The notes under the pieces were generated by a model. That model made no database searches, was not told the origin of the DNA, and saw nothing but the letters and a program-made list of their open reading frames with translations. Positions 50,301-52,659 of a stretch of DNA of 64,000 nt are shown here, piece after piece. Every line of letters begins with the position of its first letter. The first letter of the stretch is position 1. This DNA is from Euleptes europaea (lineage: Eukaryota; Chordata; Lepidosauria; Squamata; Sphaerodactylidae), in contig NC_079323.1 of assembly GCF_029931775.1 (NCBI RefSeq), positions 1,213,001 through 1,277,000 of the forward strand, in the 5' to 3' direction. Made by a program: the position numbers and the translations under genes.

Positions 50301-50307
50301 GCAGTGA
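5271..50307 (+). CDS. NUP98: Nup98-Nup96 nucleoporin precursor (32 coding exons)
   Basis: The precursor cleaves itself into Nup98, a mobile GLFG nucleoporin of the nuclear pore's central channel that binds RAE1, and Nup96, a scaffold subunit of the Y (Nup107-160) complex. Exons were joined by eye from similarity to vertebrate NUP98 and from splice sites. The joined reading frame is 5388 nt, 1795 codons plus stop, with every phase consistent. Order: GLFG repeats and GLEBS (about residues 1-468), linker (469-715), autoproteolytic domain (about 716-863), Nup96 (864-1795). The cleavage motif H862-F863-S864 is intact. As I recall, human NUP98 is 1817 residues in its long form. A segment of about 17 residues near residue 392 that I recall from the human form is not seen here. 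Start chosen at [11 protein letters not shown], the family's usual N-terminus. CHRNA10 follows on the same strand, as in mammals. Confidence 0.97.
5685..5786 (+). CDS. NUP98: NUP98 exon 2, FG repeats
   Basis: Residues 26-59, with [12 protein letters not shown] and GGLFGS motifs. FG and GLFG motifs bind transport receptors and form the pore's permeability barrier. Acceptor CTACAG, donor GTACCA. Phase 1 at both ends. Confidence 0.95.
5882..6061 (+). CDS. NUP98: NUP98 exon 3, GLFG repeats
   Basis: Residues 60-119, starting [15 protein letters not shown], then [17 protein letters not shown] and [16 protein letters not shown]. The preceding intron is only 95 nt (5787-5881). Donor GTAAGT. Confidence 0.95.
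6062..7552. other. NUP98 intron 3, no recognised element
   Basis: Ordinary intron sequence; a T-rich run near 7290 and a CTTC-rich tract before the exon 4 acceptor. No repeat family recognised. Confidence 0.5.
7553..7692 (+). CDS. NUP98: NUP98 exon 4, FG repeats; GC donor
   Basis: Residues 120-166, [14 protein letters not shown] through PTGTTIKFN. The exon must end at AAT (7690-7692), because the next exon continues directly with [10 protein letters not shown]. The intron therefore begins GCAAGT, a GC-AG intron with a strong GC-type donor. Confidence 0.94.
7771..8105 (-). repeat. CR1-group LINE 3' end (second type)
   Basis: Begins AAGAACATAAGAGCCCTG and runs through ATGAATTTGTCCACTCC to CCACATCCTGTGGCAATGAG, the antisense end of a CR1-group LINE common in reptiles. 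Confidence 0.75.
8610..8817 (+). repeat. Ala-tRNA-derived SINE
   Basis: tRNA-like head GGCTGAGAGGTAGAGCATC with a B box, full body and TTTCATGTGTTC end, with a small internal deletion in the GACCCTGGAGAGC block. Confidence 0.9.
8947..9054 (+). CDS. NUP98: NUP98 exon 5, GLEBS part 1
   Basis: Residues 167-202: [12 protein letters not shown], then [14 protein letters not shown] and KEYESKSLE. This is the first half of the GLEBS motif, which binds the mRNA-export and checkpoint factor RAE1. It is nearly identical to mammals and is the one non-FG island within the repeats. Acceptor TTGCAG, donor GTCAGT, phase 0 at both ends. Confidence 0.96.
9372..9585. repeat. foldback element
   Basis: Arms 9372-9437 and 9515-9585 are inverted copies (shared TACCGCACTTGTATTCCC-like end and ATTATAAAAAA inner part) around a spacer of about 77 bp. 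Probably a non-autonomous DNA transposon of unknown family. Confidence 0.75.
9864..10082 (+). repeat. Ala-tRNA-derived SINE
   Basis: Full-length copy with clean A and B boxes and the standard 3' end. Confidence 0.9.
10083..10834. other. AT-rich intron sequence
   Basis: Unassigned AT-rich stretch in intron 5, possibly an old repeat; nothing coding is seen. Confidence 0.35.
10835..10888 (+). repeat. 3' fragment of Ala-tRNA SINE
   Basis: Only the last part is left: GACTTTGATGGACCAGA ... AAGGCAGCTTCACGT. Confidence 0.75.
10940..11123 (+). CDS. NUP98: NUP98 exon 6, end of GLEBS and GLFG repeats
   Basis: Residues 203-263: [14 protein letters not shown] completes GLEBS, then GLFGSS repeats resume and end NKTGFGT. 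Acceptor TTTAG, donor GTAAGT, phase 1 end. Confidence 0.96.
11124..11904. other. NUP98 intron 6, left part, no recognised element
   Basis: Purine-rich patches and a short A run near 11566; no repeat family recognised. Confidence 0.4.
11905..12140 (+). repeat. L2 LINE 3' end
   Basis: TTCAATGGCAGCCCCACG ... GTAAGCTGCCTTGAGCTCC is the typical 3' untranslated end of squamate L2 elements. Confidence 0.65.
12933..13093 (+). CDS. NUP98: NUP98 exon 7, GLFG/FG repeats
   Basis: Residues 264-317: [35 protein letters not shown] and NTNTM. Short FG spacing rich in Q, T and N, as is usual for this region. Donor GTAGGG, phase 0 end. Confidence 0.95.
13823..14122 (+). repeat. MIR/L2-type tRNA SINE
   Basis: tRNA-like head GTGGTGTAGTGGTTAAGAGC, a MIR-like core TGACCTTGGGCTAGTCAC, an L2-like end (GTAAGCCAGTTTGA), then AAACCAACTCTTCTTCTT. 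This is the second abundant SINE family of the window. Confidence 0.9.
14818..14978 (+). repeat. CR1 LINE 3' end
   Basis: GGGCATGGAGTAGGGGTCAT ... GTTGGTCTAGATGATCC ... CAACTCTATGATT is the hallmark CR1 3' end. Confidence 0.85.
14979..15618. other. end of NUP98 intron 7, no recognised element
   Basis: Nothing beyond ordinary intron sequence was recognised. Confidence 0.4.
15619..15756 (+). CDS. NUP98: NUP98 exon 8, GLFG repeats
   Basis: Residues 318-363: [16 protein letters not shown], then [14 protein letters not shown] and TGFGVGGS. Acceptor TCGCAG, donor GTAGGT. A whole number of codons, phase 0 at both ends, so skipping it would keep the frame. Confidence 0.95.
16441..16740 (+). repeat. 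RTE-BovB LINE fragment
   Basis: One open frame reads [43 protein letters not shown] and [11 protein letters not shown], the C-terminal end of the BovB ORF. Related fragments lie at 48907-49110 and 62745-63535. The true 3' tail is missing. Confidence 0.85.
17031..17115 (+). CDS. NUP98: NUP98 exon 9, FG repeats
   Basis: Residues 364-391: [13 protein letters not shown], then [13 protein letters not shown]. Acceptor CTTTCAG, donor GTAACC, phase 1 end. The longer human form carries about 17 extra residues just after this point; none could be recognised in the following intron. Confidence 0.93.
17345..17520 (+). repeat. dispersed inverted repeat, hammerhead-type layout
   Basis: Starts CAGAGGGCAGCCGTGTTGG; the second half holds CTGACAA, a hairpin and CGAAAGC (17464-17493), a decayed version of the motif at 30292-30319. 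Confidence 0.55.
17587..17850 (-). repeat. CR1 LINE 3' region
   Basis: Antisense CR1: TAGCCTCTGCTTAAAAACC, CCAGGGAAGGAGAGCCCACC and CAGCCCTTCAAGTACTTTAA. A sense copy of the same region is at 60351-60770. Confidence 0.85.
17851..18687. other. NUP98 intron 9, unassigned AT-rich part
   Basis: AT-rich from about 18230; no element assigned. Confidence 0.35.
18688..18876 (+). mobile_element. hAT-type MITE, copy 1
   Basis: Starts CAGACGTGTCAAACTC and ends TTTGACACCCCTG, inverted ends of a hAT family. Flanked by CTTTAGCA and CTTTAGCT, an 8-bp target duplication with one change. GC-rich middle. No transposase. Confidence 0.85.
19160..19252 (+). CDS. NUP98: NUP98 exon 10, FG repeats
   Basis: Residues 392-422: [16 protein letters not shown], then [11 protein letters not shown]. 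Acceptor TGCAG, donor GTAAAA, phase 1 at both ends (93 nt). Confidence 0.94.
19481..19780 (+). repeat. MIR/L2-type tRNA SINE
   Basis: Head TGGCGTAGTGGTTAAGAGC, MIR-like core and CTTCTTCTC tail. Confidence 0.9.
20083..20208. repeat. dispersed inverted repeat
   Basis: GAACAGCTAGATTCAAGTCC at the left is mirrored by GGACTCAAATCTAGCTATTC at the right, around an AATCTTGTTGG block. Same family as 30228-30385. Confidence 0.65.
20503..20640 (+). CDS. NUP98: NUP98 exon 11, last GLFG repeats
   Basis: Residues 423-468: [27 protein letters not shown] and [11 protein letters not shown]. End of the dense FG-repeat domain. Acceptor CTGTAG, donor GTAAGT. Confidence 0.95.
20711..20955 (-). repeat. CR1 LINE 3' end
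   Basis: TAGAATCATAGCGTCGGAAG ... CATCTAGTCCAACCC: antisense CR1 terminus. Confidence 0.88.
21183..21480 (+). repeat. MIR/L2-type tRNA SINE
   Basis: Full copy with head CATGGTGTAGTGGTTAAGAG and TATAAAAACCAATTATTCTTC tail. Confidence 0.9.
21481..22633. other. NUP98 intron 11, right part, no recognised element
   Basis: No gene or repeat family recognised; a C run at about 22190. Confidence 0.4.
22634..22767 (+). CDS. NUP98: NUP98 exon 12, start of conserved linker
   Basis: Residues 469-513: [15 protein letters not shown], then [14 protein letters not shown] and [10 protein letters not shown] motifs stop here and a well-conserved linker begins. Acceptor TTGCAG, donor GTGAGT. Confidence 0.96.
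22932..23119 (+). CDS. NUP98: NUP98 exon 13, basic linker
   Basis: Residues 514-575: [13 protein letters not shown], the basic stretch [16 protein letters not shown] (a possible nuclear import signal), then [12 protein letters not shown] and GAFMP. The preceding intron is only 164 nt. Phase 2 end; the lysine codon is split. Confidence 0.96.
23463..23801 (-). mobile_element. Tigger/pogo-like non-autonomous transposon
   Basis: Inverted ends CAAGCTGAGTATCCCTTATC and ...GGGATACTCAACCTG, flanked by TA. The inner ACTTGGGTCCCATCCCC matches, inverted, the element at 32045-32692. Confidence 0.85.
24005..24121 (+). CDS. NUP98: NUP98 exon 14, lysine-rich linker
   Basis: Residues 576-614: [29 protein letters not shown] and SEYPENGE. 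A 4.5-kb intron full of repeats follows. Donor GTACGT, phase 2 end. Confidence 0.96.
24612..24842. repeat. dispersed inverted repeat pair
   Basis: Two facing halves: AGAGGGTAGCCGTGTAG...TCAAAGCTCCC and CTGATGA (24761-24767)...CTTATACCCTGAAAATC. The second half holds CTGATGA, but its GAAA block is changed. Confidence 0.65.
25265..26520 (+). repeat. CR1 LINE, 5'-truncated, with a SINE inside
   Basis: Reverse-transcriptase traces ([22 protein letters not shown]) are followed by a CR1 3' end up to TTTCCAACTCTAGG. Broken in all frames. A minus-strand MIR-type SINE is inserted at 25935-26208. Confidence 0.75.
25935..26208 (-). repeat. MIR/L2-type tRNA SINE inside CR1
   Basis: Antisense copy: GAAGAAGAATTGTTGGTAT ... 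GGGGAATCAAACCCGGTTC ... CACCATGCTGAG. Confidence 0.85.
26521..27282. other. NUP98 intron 14, unassigned part
   Basis: No element recognised. Confidence 0.35.
27283..27572 (-). repeat. MIR/L2-type tRNA SINE
   Basis: AAGAAGAAGAGTTGGTTTTT ... CCAAACCACTGCTCTTAACC, antisense, nearly full length. Confidence 0.9.
27588..27790 (-). repeat. diverged Ala-tRNA SINE
   Basis: CCCTTGGTCCATCTACGTCA and CCAAAGCCACAGCCC mark its two ends; many changes between them. Confidence 0.6.
27925..28125 (-). repeat. Ala-tRNA-derived SINE
   Basis: AACACACGAAGCTGACTTAT ... GCTCTACCTCTGAGCCACAG; antisense copy with a small deletion. Confidence 0.88.
28365..28580 (+). mobile_element. hAT-type MITE, copy 2
   Basis: CAGGGGTGTCGGACTC ... 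TTTGGCACCCCTG between GAATAGAG and AAATAGAG (8-bp duplication, one change). Same family as 18688-18876. It ends about 45 bp before exon 15. Confidence 0.88.
28625..28926 (+). CDS. NUP98: NUP98 exon 15, acidic linker before the protease domain
   Basis: Residues 615-715: [49 protein letters not shown] and [12 protein letters not shown]. Acceptor CTTAG, donor GTGGGG, phase 1 end. Confidence 0.96.
28998..29344. repeat. foldback repeat with hammerhead-like core
   Basis: Arms 28998-29081 and 29262-29344 are inverted copies (AGGTAACCAAGAAGG / CCTTCTTGGTTACCT). Between them is CTGAGGA (29204-29210), a GGCC-TTTT-GGCC hairpin and GAAAC (29224-29228). This layout fits the terminal part of a Penelope-like element. 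Confidence 0.6.
29668..29835 (-). mobile_element. hAT-type MITE, copy 3
   Basis: Same family as 18688-18876, inverted. Ends CAGGGGTATCAAAC and TTTAACACCCCTG. The target duplication is poorly kept (only TAGTC shared). Confidence 0.82.
29926..30225 (-). repeat. MIR/L2-type tRNA SINE
   Basis: AGAAGAAGAGTTGGTTTTTT ... CCACTCTTAACCACTGC. Confidence 0.9.
30228..30385. repeat. dispersed inverted repeat with hammerhead-like core
   Basis: Ends mirror each other (GAACAGCTAGACTTGAGTCC / TTCCAATCTAGCTGTTC). The core CTGATGA (30292-30298), hairpin GGGAG-CTTTGA-CTCTC and GAAAGC (30316-30321) is the best-kept example of this family here. Confidence 0.65.
30386..30869. other. end of NUP98 intron 15, no recognised element
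   Basis: Short CA run at about 30440; otherwise plain intron. Confidence 0.4.
30870..30983 (+). CDS. NUP98: NUP98 exon 16, start of autoproteolytic domain
   Basis: Residues 716-753: [17 protein letters not shown], then [16 protein letters not shown]. First exon of the autoproteolytic domain (peptidase family S59), which also anchors Nup98 to the pore. Acceptor TTCTAG after a (GTT)n tract, donor GTGAGG. Confidence 0.96.
30984..31530. other. NUP98 intron 16, no recognised element
   Basis: No repeat family seen. Confidence 0.45.
31531..31669 (+). CDS. NUP98: NUP98 exon 17, autoproteolytic domain; GC donor
   Basis: Residues 754-799: [24 protein letters not shown] and KPPVGEGLN. The next exon supplies G-CGA-GCT (RRAEV), so this exon must end AAC-AG and the intron begins GCAAGG, a second GC-AG intron. 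That intron is 110 nt (31670-31779). Confidence 0.94.
31780..31957 (+). CDS. NUP98: NUP98 exon 18, autoproteolytic domain
   Basis: Residues 800-859: [32 protein letters not shown] and ETGSWVFK. Ends just before the cleavage motif. A fragment of this exon (31903-31931) recurs in altered form at 33025-33056. Donor GTAACG, phase 0. Confidence 0.96.
32045..32692 (+). mobile_element. Tigger/pogo-like transposon split by a SINE
   Basis: Starts GAGGTTGAGTATCCCTTATC after TA and ends AATACTTAACCTG before TA. The middle (ATGAGATATCTTGGGGATGG, GAACCATCAGAAAGC) resembles Tigger-family elements I recall from mammalian genomes. A SINE occupies 32290-32606. No transposase. Confidence 0.82.
32290..32606 (+). 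repeat. MIR/L2-type tRNA SINE inside the Tigger-like element
   Basis: Head GCGTGGTGTAGTGGTTAAGAG, MIR core and AAACCAACGCTTCTTCT tail. Younger than its host element. Confidence 0.9.
32844..33002 (+). CDS. NUP98: NUP98 exon 19, self-cleavage site and Nup96 N-terminus
   Basis: Residues 860-912. [13 protein letters not shown] carries H862-F863-S864; the peptide bond F863-S864 (between 32855 and 32856) is the autoproteolysis site, with serine as nucleophile and the histidine assisting. An acidic run of five glutamates, a basic KKLK and [11 protein letters not shown]-like residues follow. Donor GTAGAG. The frame stays open into the intron (see the read-through tail). Confidence 0.96.
33003..33086 (+). 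CDS. NUP98: possible intron-retention tail of a Nup98-only isoform
   Basis: The frame runs past the exon 19 donor for 27 codons ([12 protein letters not shown]..., ending RVPL) to TGA at 33084-33086. Other vertebrates make a short NUP98 mRNA that stops in this intron. Here an AATAAA follows at 33179-33184. The tail includes a diverged copy of part of exon 18. The isoform itself is inference. Confidence 0.45.
   Translation, partial: VEKKIAWEQGCPVQGGTAWASRARVPL
33025..33056 (+). repeat. echo of NUP98 exon 18
   Basis: GCAGGGGTGCCCAGTTCAAG and the next bases match 31903-31931 with single-base insertions. Lies in the read-through tail after exon 19. A shorter echo (GCCCAGTTCAAGG) lies near 33367. 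Confidence 0.65.
33179..33184 (+). terminator. NUP98: candidate intronic poly(A) signal
   Basis: AATAAA 93 nt after the read-through stop, followed by a GT-rich stretch (about 33192-33218). The placement suits premature polyadenylation giving Nup98 without Nup96. Confidence 0.45.
33478..33785 (+). repeat. Sauria-type SINE
   Basis: tRNA-like head GGAGCCCCGTGGTGCAGAG, middle GAGGTCGGTAAAATGAGTAC, and tail GACCTTTACCTTTACCTTT. The ACCTTT tail is the mark of squamate Sauria SINEs. Imperfect flanking repeats AGCTCAGTTTA / AGCTCCATTTA. Confidence 0.92.
34020..34250 (-). repeat. old MIR-like SINE
   Basis: TCACAACAGCCCTGTGAGGC and CCAAGGTTCACCCAGTGAGC are antisense MIR-core signatures; strongly diverged. 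Confidence 0.6.
34473..34777 (+). repeat. MIR/L2-type tRNA SINE
   Basis: GAGAGCCAGCATGGTGTAGT ... AACTAACCATTCTTCTT; full length. Confidence 0.9.
35208..35567 (-). repeat. two 5S rRNA-derived SINEs in tandem
   Basis: Read on the minus strand, one copy runs from 35567 to about 35420 and a second from about 35420 to 35208. Each has the 5S-like part (GATCTCGTCAGATCTTGGAA in the first) and GGCAAACCACCTCTG-like body; only the second has the BovB-like tail (GATTTGATGGCACTTAA). Confidence 0.85.
35803..35918 (+). repeat. Ala-tRNA-derived SINE, 3' truncated
   Basis: Intact tRNA-like head without the full B box, body to GCCTGAGAGCC, then abutting the next copy. Confidence 0.85.
35919..36128 (+). repeat. 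Ala-tRNA-derived SINE
   Basis: Full copy in direct tandem with the truncated one at its left. Confidence 0.9.
36302..36307 (+). promoter_or_regulatory. NUP98: NAGNAG tandem splice acceptor
   Basis: CAGCAG at the 3' end of intron 19. Use of the first or second AG would include or drop one glutamine codon of exon 20. Confidence 0.7.
36305..36484 (+). CDS. NUP98: NUP98 exon 20, Nup96 N-terminal acidic region
   Basis: Residues 913-972: [38 protein letters not shown]. The acceptor is a CAGCAG tandem, so the exon may start at 36305 or 36308, adding or dropping one glutamine. Donor GTGAGT. Confidence 0.94.
36985..37315 (+). repeat. CR1 LINE 3' end
   Basis: GATGGCCATCTGTCAGCAA ... GGGCATGGAGTAGGGGTCAT ... 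GGACTAGATGTCCCTGGTGG ... CTGATTCTAAG. Confidence 0.88.
37578..37734 (+). CDS. NUP98: NUP98 exon 21, Nup96
   Basis: Residues 973-1024: [15 protein letters not shown], then [13 protein letters not shown] and SHSS. Low-complexity link before the folded part of Nup96. Acceptor TTCCAG, donor GTACAG, phase 1 end. Confidence 0.94.
38165..38220 (-). repeat. 5S SINE fragment
   Basis: CCAAGATCTGTTGAGAGATC ... GGGCCATCCAGGCC, the 5S-like 5' part only. Confidence 0.7.
38265..38665 (+). repeat. CR1 LINE, reverse-transcriptase end and 3' end
   Basis: Frame reads [42 protein letters not shown], the C-terminal part of CR1 ORF2, then the standard CR1 3' end (GGTTGGACTAGATGACCC). 5' truncated. Probably the youngest CR1 here, since the coding part is open. 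Confidence 0.9.
38737..39163 (+). CDS. NUP98: NUP98 exon 22, Nup96
   Basis: Residues 1025-1166, the largest exon: VGGLLQS, a variable serine/proline part, then the conserved [31 protein letters not shown] and [15 protein letters not shown]. This begins the part of Nup96 that pairs with SEC13. Acceptor CTGTAG, donor GTGAGT, phase 2 end. Confidence 0.95.
39335..39570 (+). repeat. L2-tailed tRNA SINE, variant family
   Basis: Head GCGTGGTGTAGCAGATAGAG, B box GGTTCGAATCC, core TGACCTTGGACCAGTCGC, end TATTAATAAATAAATGC. Differs from the CTTCTT-tailed family in its middle and tail. Confidence 0.85.
39765..39975 (+). repeat. Ala-tRNA-derived SINE
   Basis: First of three direct copies in 39765-40658; B box GGTTCAATCTC. 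Confidence 0.9.
39998..40152 (+). repeat. Ala-tRNA-derived SINE, internally deleted
   Basis: Head GGCCGTGGCTGGCTAAGTGG, then the middle is lost and the end resumes at GAGCCACTGCCAGTCTGAG. Confidence 0.85.
40157..40658 (+). repeat. Ala-tRNA-derived SINE split by CR1
   Basis: The left part ends GGTGATATGAAAG (40262); the right part resumes GCCTCAGCCTGAGACCC (about 40554). The CR1 fragment at 40263-40553 interrupts it. Confidence 0.85.
40263..40553 (-). repeat. CR1 LINE 3' end inside a SINE
   Basis: AATCATAGAGTTGGAAGGG ... TGCTAGAAAACCCTTAC; antisense CR1 end. Confidence 0.88.
40649..40670. repeat. (GT)n microsatellite
   Basis: A short GT run directly at the 3' end of the Ala SINE. Confidence 0.9.
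41184..41413 (+). CDS. NUP98: NUP98 exon 23, Nup96
   Basis: Residues 1167-1243: [30 protein letters not shown] and [17 protein letters not shown]. Acceptor AAACAG, donor GTGAGC, phase 1 end. Confidence 0.95.
41921..42433. mobile_element. hAT-type element carrying an Ala SINE
   Basis: Starts CAGGGATCCC and ends AAGGTTGGGGACCCTTG, with perfect 8-bp duplications CCCTAGGG (41913-41920 and 42434-42441). Typical non-autonomous hAT with GTGGTGCCCCCCGC and AGCCATTTTGTGGC blocks. The SINE at 41931-42135 sits near its left end. Confidence 0.9.
41931..42135 (+). repeat. Ala-tRNA-derived SINE inside the hAT element
   Basis: Flanked by GATCCC on both sides, probably its target duplication, so it is younger than the host hAT. 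Confidence 0.88.
42563..42832 (+). CDS. NUP98: NUP98 exon 24, Nup96 helical domain
   Basis: Residues 1244-1333: [47 protein letters not shown] and GLAQQS. Alpha-helical solenoid typical of Y-complex scaffold nucleoporins. Acceptor TCCCAG, donor GTAAGA. Confidence 0.96.
42872..43105 (+). repeat. Ala-tRNA-derived SINE
   Basis: Diverged head (CCCAGTGAAAGAGCC), an A-run insertion near 42957-42968, full 3' end. Starts 40 bp after the exon 24 donor. Confidence 0.85.
43795..43882 (+). repeat. CR1-like 3' end fragment
   Basis: CTGATCCTGCACTGAGCAGG ... TCCATGATTCTAAGG; an older subfamily. Confidence 0.65.
43986..44143 (+). CDS. NUP98: NUP98 exon 25, Nup96 helical domain
   Basis: Residues 1334-1386: [30 protein letters not shown] and [13 protein letters not shown]. 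Acceptor TTCTAG, donor GTGAGT, phase 0 end. Confidence 0.96.
44357..44500 (+). CDS. NUP98: NUP98 exon 26, Nup96 helical domain
   Basis: Residues 1387-1434: [31 protein letters not shown] and [10 protein letters not shown]. 144 nt, phase 0 at both ends. Acceptor CTGTAG, donor GTAAGC. Confidence 0.96.
44501..45443. other. NUP98 intron 26, no recognised element
   Basis: Plain intron of 943 bp. Confidence 0.45.
45444..45583 (+). CDS. NUP98: NUP98 exon 27, Nup96 helical domain
   Basis: Residues 1435-1480: [30 protein letters not shown] and [14 protein letters not shown]. Phase 2 end. Acceptor CCCCAG, donor GTAACC. Confidence 0.95.
45672..45757 (-). repeat. 5S SINE fragment
   Basis: CCAAGATCTGACGAGGTTGG and GGATCATCCAGG: antisense 5S-like part. 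Confidence 0.75.
45941..46162 (+). CDS. NUP98: NUP98 exon 28, Nup96 helical domain
   Basis: Residues 1481-1554: [33 protein letters not shown] and [13 protein letters not shown]. Very close to mammals. Acceptor TTTGCAG, donor GTAAGT. Confidence 0.96.
46240..46448 (+). repeat. Ala-tRNA-derived SINE
   Basis: Head GAGCTGTGGCTCAGTGGTAG, diverged body, AAGGCAGCTTAATGTG end. Confidence 0.85.
47066..47185 (+). repeat. dispersed repeat, left half
   Basis: CAGAGGGCGGCCCATGTTGG ... GACTAACAAGATTTTCGGGG, same family as 17345-17520. Ends about 60 bp before exon 29. Confidence 0.65.
47245..47486 (+). CDS. NUP98: NUP98 exon 29, Nup96 helical domain
   Basis: Residues 1555-1635: [46 protein letters not shown] and LVVKHLAA. 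The acceptor CGCCAG is preceded by an unusual run of twelve C (47225-47236). Donor GTGAGA. Confidence 0.95.
47487..48457. other. NUP98 intron 29, no recognised element
   Basis: 971 bp with no recognised repeat. Confidence 0.4.
48458..48612 (+). CDS. NUP98: NUP98 exon 30, Nup96 C-terminal region
   Basis: Residues 1636-1687: [30 protein letters not shown] and [11 protein letters not shown]. Acceptor TTTCAG, donor GTACTG, phase 0 end. Confidence 0.96.
48907..49110 (-). repeat. RTE-BovB LINE fragment
   Basis: Minus-strand frame reads [30 protein letters not shown], the BovB C-terminal end. Confidence 0.82.
49311..49422 (+). CDS. NUP98: NUP98 exon 31, Nup96 C-terminal region
   Basis: Residues 1688-1724: [32 protein letters not shown]. 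Acceptor TTTTCAG, donor GTAAGG. Confidence 0.95.
49647..49943 (-). repeat. MIR/L2-type tRNA SINE
   Basis: AGAAGAAGAGGAGTTGGTTT ... CTTAACCACTGCACCACAC. Confidence 0.9.
50093..50307 (+). CDS. NUP98: NUP98 exon 32, C-terminus and stop
   Basis: Residues 1725-1795: [47 protein letters not shown] and [10 protein letters not shown], then TGA at 50305-50307. The last residues differ from the mammalian VGSL ending, a small lineage difference. Confidence 0.96.
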
Positions 50308-50568
50308 GGCTGGCCTGCCTGCCTGCCTCTGGACACGGACAGGACCGATCCCTGCTGCAGCTCTGAGCCCCAGCTTTTAGGGCTGAACGCACACCCCTTC
50401 TGCAGCACCCTTGCCTGCTGCAGAGAACTCCTTCCCACCCCCAGATGCTGGGTGGCGGCCTCCCTCCCGGCTTCCTCCTAACCACAGAAATGGAAAGTGC
50501 ACAGCTGGGACCTGGCTGGGGGTGTTGTCGAACCCCTCGCCTCCCTCCCCCATGCTTTCCCTAGTGTT

Positions 50569-50574
50569 AATAAA
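50569..50574 (+). terminator. NUP98: NUP98 poly(A) signal
   Basis: AATAAA 262 nt after the stop codon and the only canonical signal nearby, so the 3' UTR is probably about 290 nt (50308 to about 50595). Confidence 0.85.
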
Positions 50575-50595
50575 GCCTCTGCCACTGCTGAAGTC

Positions 50596-51892
50596 AAGTA
50601 GGGTGCTTATCAGGCCTGCGATGTCAGAATCTCTGAAGCGATGAGAAAAGTCGTCTCCGGTCTCAGCAGAACTCTTTTGGGAAAGGCTTCCTTTTGGCAC
50701 AGGAGAGGCTTGAAGTGCATCCTAGATTGCTGGGGTGGAGGAGGCAAACTGGGTCGGAGGGGAGTGTCTCCAGCGTGCACATGCCTTAGGGGGCTGGTCA
50801 GCGCTGTACCGTGCCGCATGGTGTTGGGAAGGGACCTCTCCTCTGAGTGCCACGAGCACAAATTCCGCTGGAGATGCACCCCGTGCCTGCTCAGCTGACC
50901 CGTGAGCTGACACCTCTGTCGGTATGGTGGCCTTTGTGCCAGGGGTGTGTATGAGAGACATAAAAGGCCTGTGGCTACTGAGAGGAGGGAGGGTCTGGAG
51001 CCTTCTTCATTTGAGGTTTGGGGTCCCTTCTCTTCCACTCCGCCTAAGAGCGCAGCAGGCGTTCAGGGACAGGTGAAGGCGGGCTCCTTGGCAAATGGTG
51101 GGGCCTGGCCTGCTCAGTCAAGGCCATGGGTCTCCCGGCCATGTGGTTTGGTCACACTTGCACAAAAGGAGTGGCGAGGCAAGAGGAGGGGGTTTTATCA
51201 AGGGAGCAGCAGGGGCTGAATTTGAGCAAGTGAGGCAAGTGCTGGGGGGGGGGAAGGTGCACCTCCACCCATGGCTGAGCACGTGGGCGGTGGCTGCTGC
51301 GGGGGCATTGGTGAGTGTGTGTGTTGAGTCAGCAAAAGTGGGGGGACGCATGAAGCTTATGTAAAGGTTTTTATTAAAAACTATAAATAAATGATCCAGA
51401 TTATTTTCTTGTGTTTTCTGGAAACACTTTCTAAGAAAAAAATAAAATGTTTATAGCATTTTCCTGATCGCTTCTCTTCTTTCCCGCCCCATTAAGAAAA
51501 ACAAACAAACACAGGATCGATTTATCAAAGAATATTCCCAAACTCTACTGCCCCCTTGTATCAAACCTGGAGCTTGTCTTGGCCGGCATTTAATTTTGCT
51601 TCTGTCCTCTCTAGCACCCATCAGTGAAATACATTAAAGCCGCCGAAGCACGTCTATATCCCCATGAGTGTGTTTACCTCGGCCTGCCGACGCTTGACAA
51701 AACAGGCGTGTCCCCATCTGACTTCTGAAACAAAGGCAGGATGGCTTTTGCAGGGTTTGGGTGATGCTCCCGGCAACCTGTAATGCGCGAGCACGCCATT
51801 TGCAGGAGCAAAACTTTGCAGTGTGTGGAACTCCTTTCACAATAGGTCACAACCTACCAAAGATCACTGCAGGAGGACAATGGATAACTCAT
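50596..51892. other. NUP98-CHRNA10 intergenic, unassigned
   Basis: GC-moderate at left, AT-rich after about 51360. Long open frames here show no known protein feature and are not called genes. Confidence 0.4.
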
Positions 51893-52020
51893 GGGAAGGG
51901 GTCATGGCATAGTGACAGAGCCTCTGCCTTGCATGCAGAAGATCCCAGGTTCAATCCCTGGCATCTCCAGTTAAAAGACTAGACCCTGGAGAACCGCTGC
52001 CAGTCTGAGTAGACAGTGGT
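51893..52020 (+). repeat. Ala-tRNA-derived SINE, 3' truncated
   Basis: Head GGTCATGGCATAGTGACAG, B box GGTTCAATCCC; ends near GAGTAGACAGTGG. Confidence 0.85.
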
Positions 52021-52299
52021 CCTTTATGCATGGGTGCTTTGACTCACGGTCGCCCCTCGGTTGTTCCTTGGAGTTATGCATGAGTTTTCTGTCCTTCAGA
52101 GTTGACCTCGCGCCCACCCAACACTTTTCTCAGGTTTTCCCAATGCTGATTTGCCACTGATTTAAAGTCTGCTCTGAGATCAACTTGGTTCAAATTGTAG
52201 CTATTTGTGTGCGTAAGACATTCGGGCTTCCCTCTACTCCAGCCGAGCCACATGGTGGGGAAGAAACAAGTGTTTGAATCAGGAACCAACTTAGCTGTA

Positions 52300-52659
52300 C
52301 TTGCATGGACTCCATTGAAATACACATTACAGCACAAAAACAGTTGCAAGGAAAATGCAGAAAGGATTTTCCGTTAAGGTCACTTGGCTCCAATAGACTG
52401 GATTGACAGCCCCCAGAGTGGAATAATGGTCCTATGGAACAATCTGTGCTCTGGGACTGGAATGACAGCTCCCAGAGTGGAATGACACCTGGGAGTAGCA
52501 GAAGTGTCCTGGGACTGGAATGAAAACCCCAGAGTGGAATTATGGTGCACTTTGGGGGCTGTCAATACTGTGCCAGAGTGACCTTAATGGAAATTCCATT
52601 CCACATTTTCTTTGCAACTGTTTTTGTGCTGTAATATATTTCAATGGAGCCCATGCAAG
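52300..52659. repeat. foldback element with repeated centre
   Basis: Arms about 52300-52420 and 52544-52659 are inverted copies (CTTGCATGG / CCATGCAAG outer ends; GGTCAC / GTGACC inside). The centre holds about two and a half copies of a 45-60 bp unit with GGGACTGGAATGA and CCAGAGTGGAAT. Looks like a non-autonomous DNA transposon; family unknown. Confidence 0.75.

Noticed and set aside
50610-51038. possible gene between NUP98 and CHRNA10
   Set aside because: Open frames on both strands lack domains, splice partners and similarity I can recognise.
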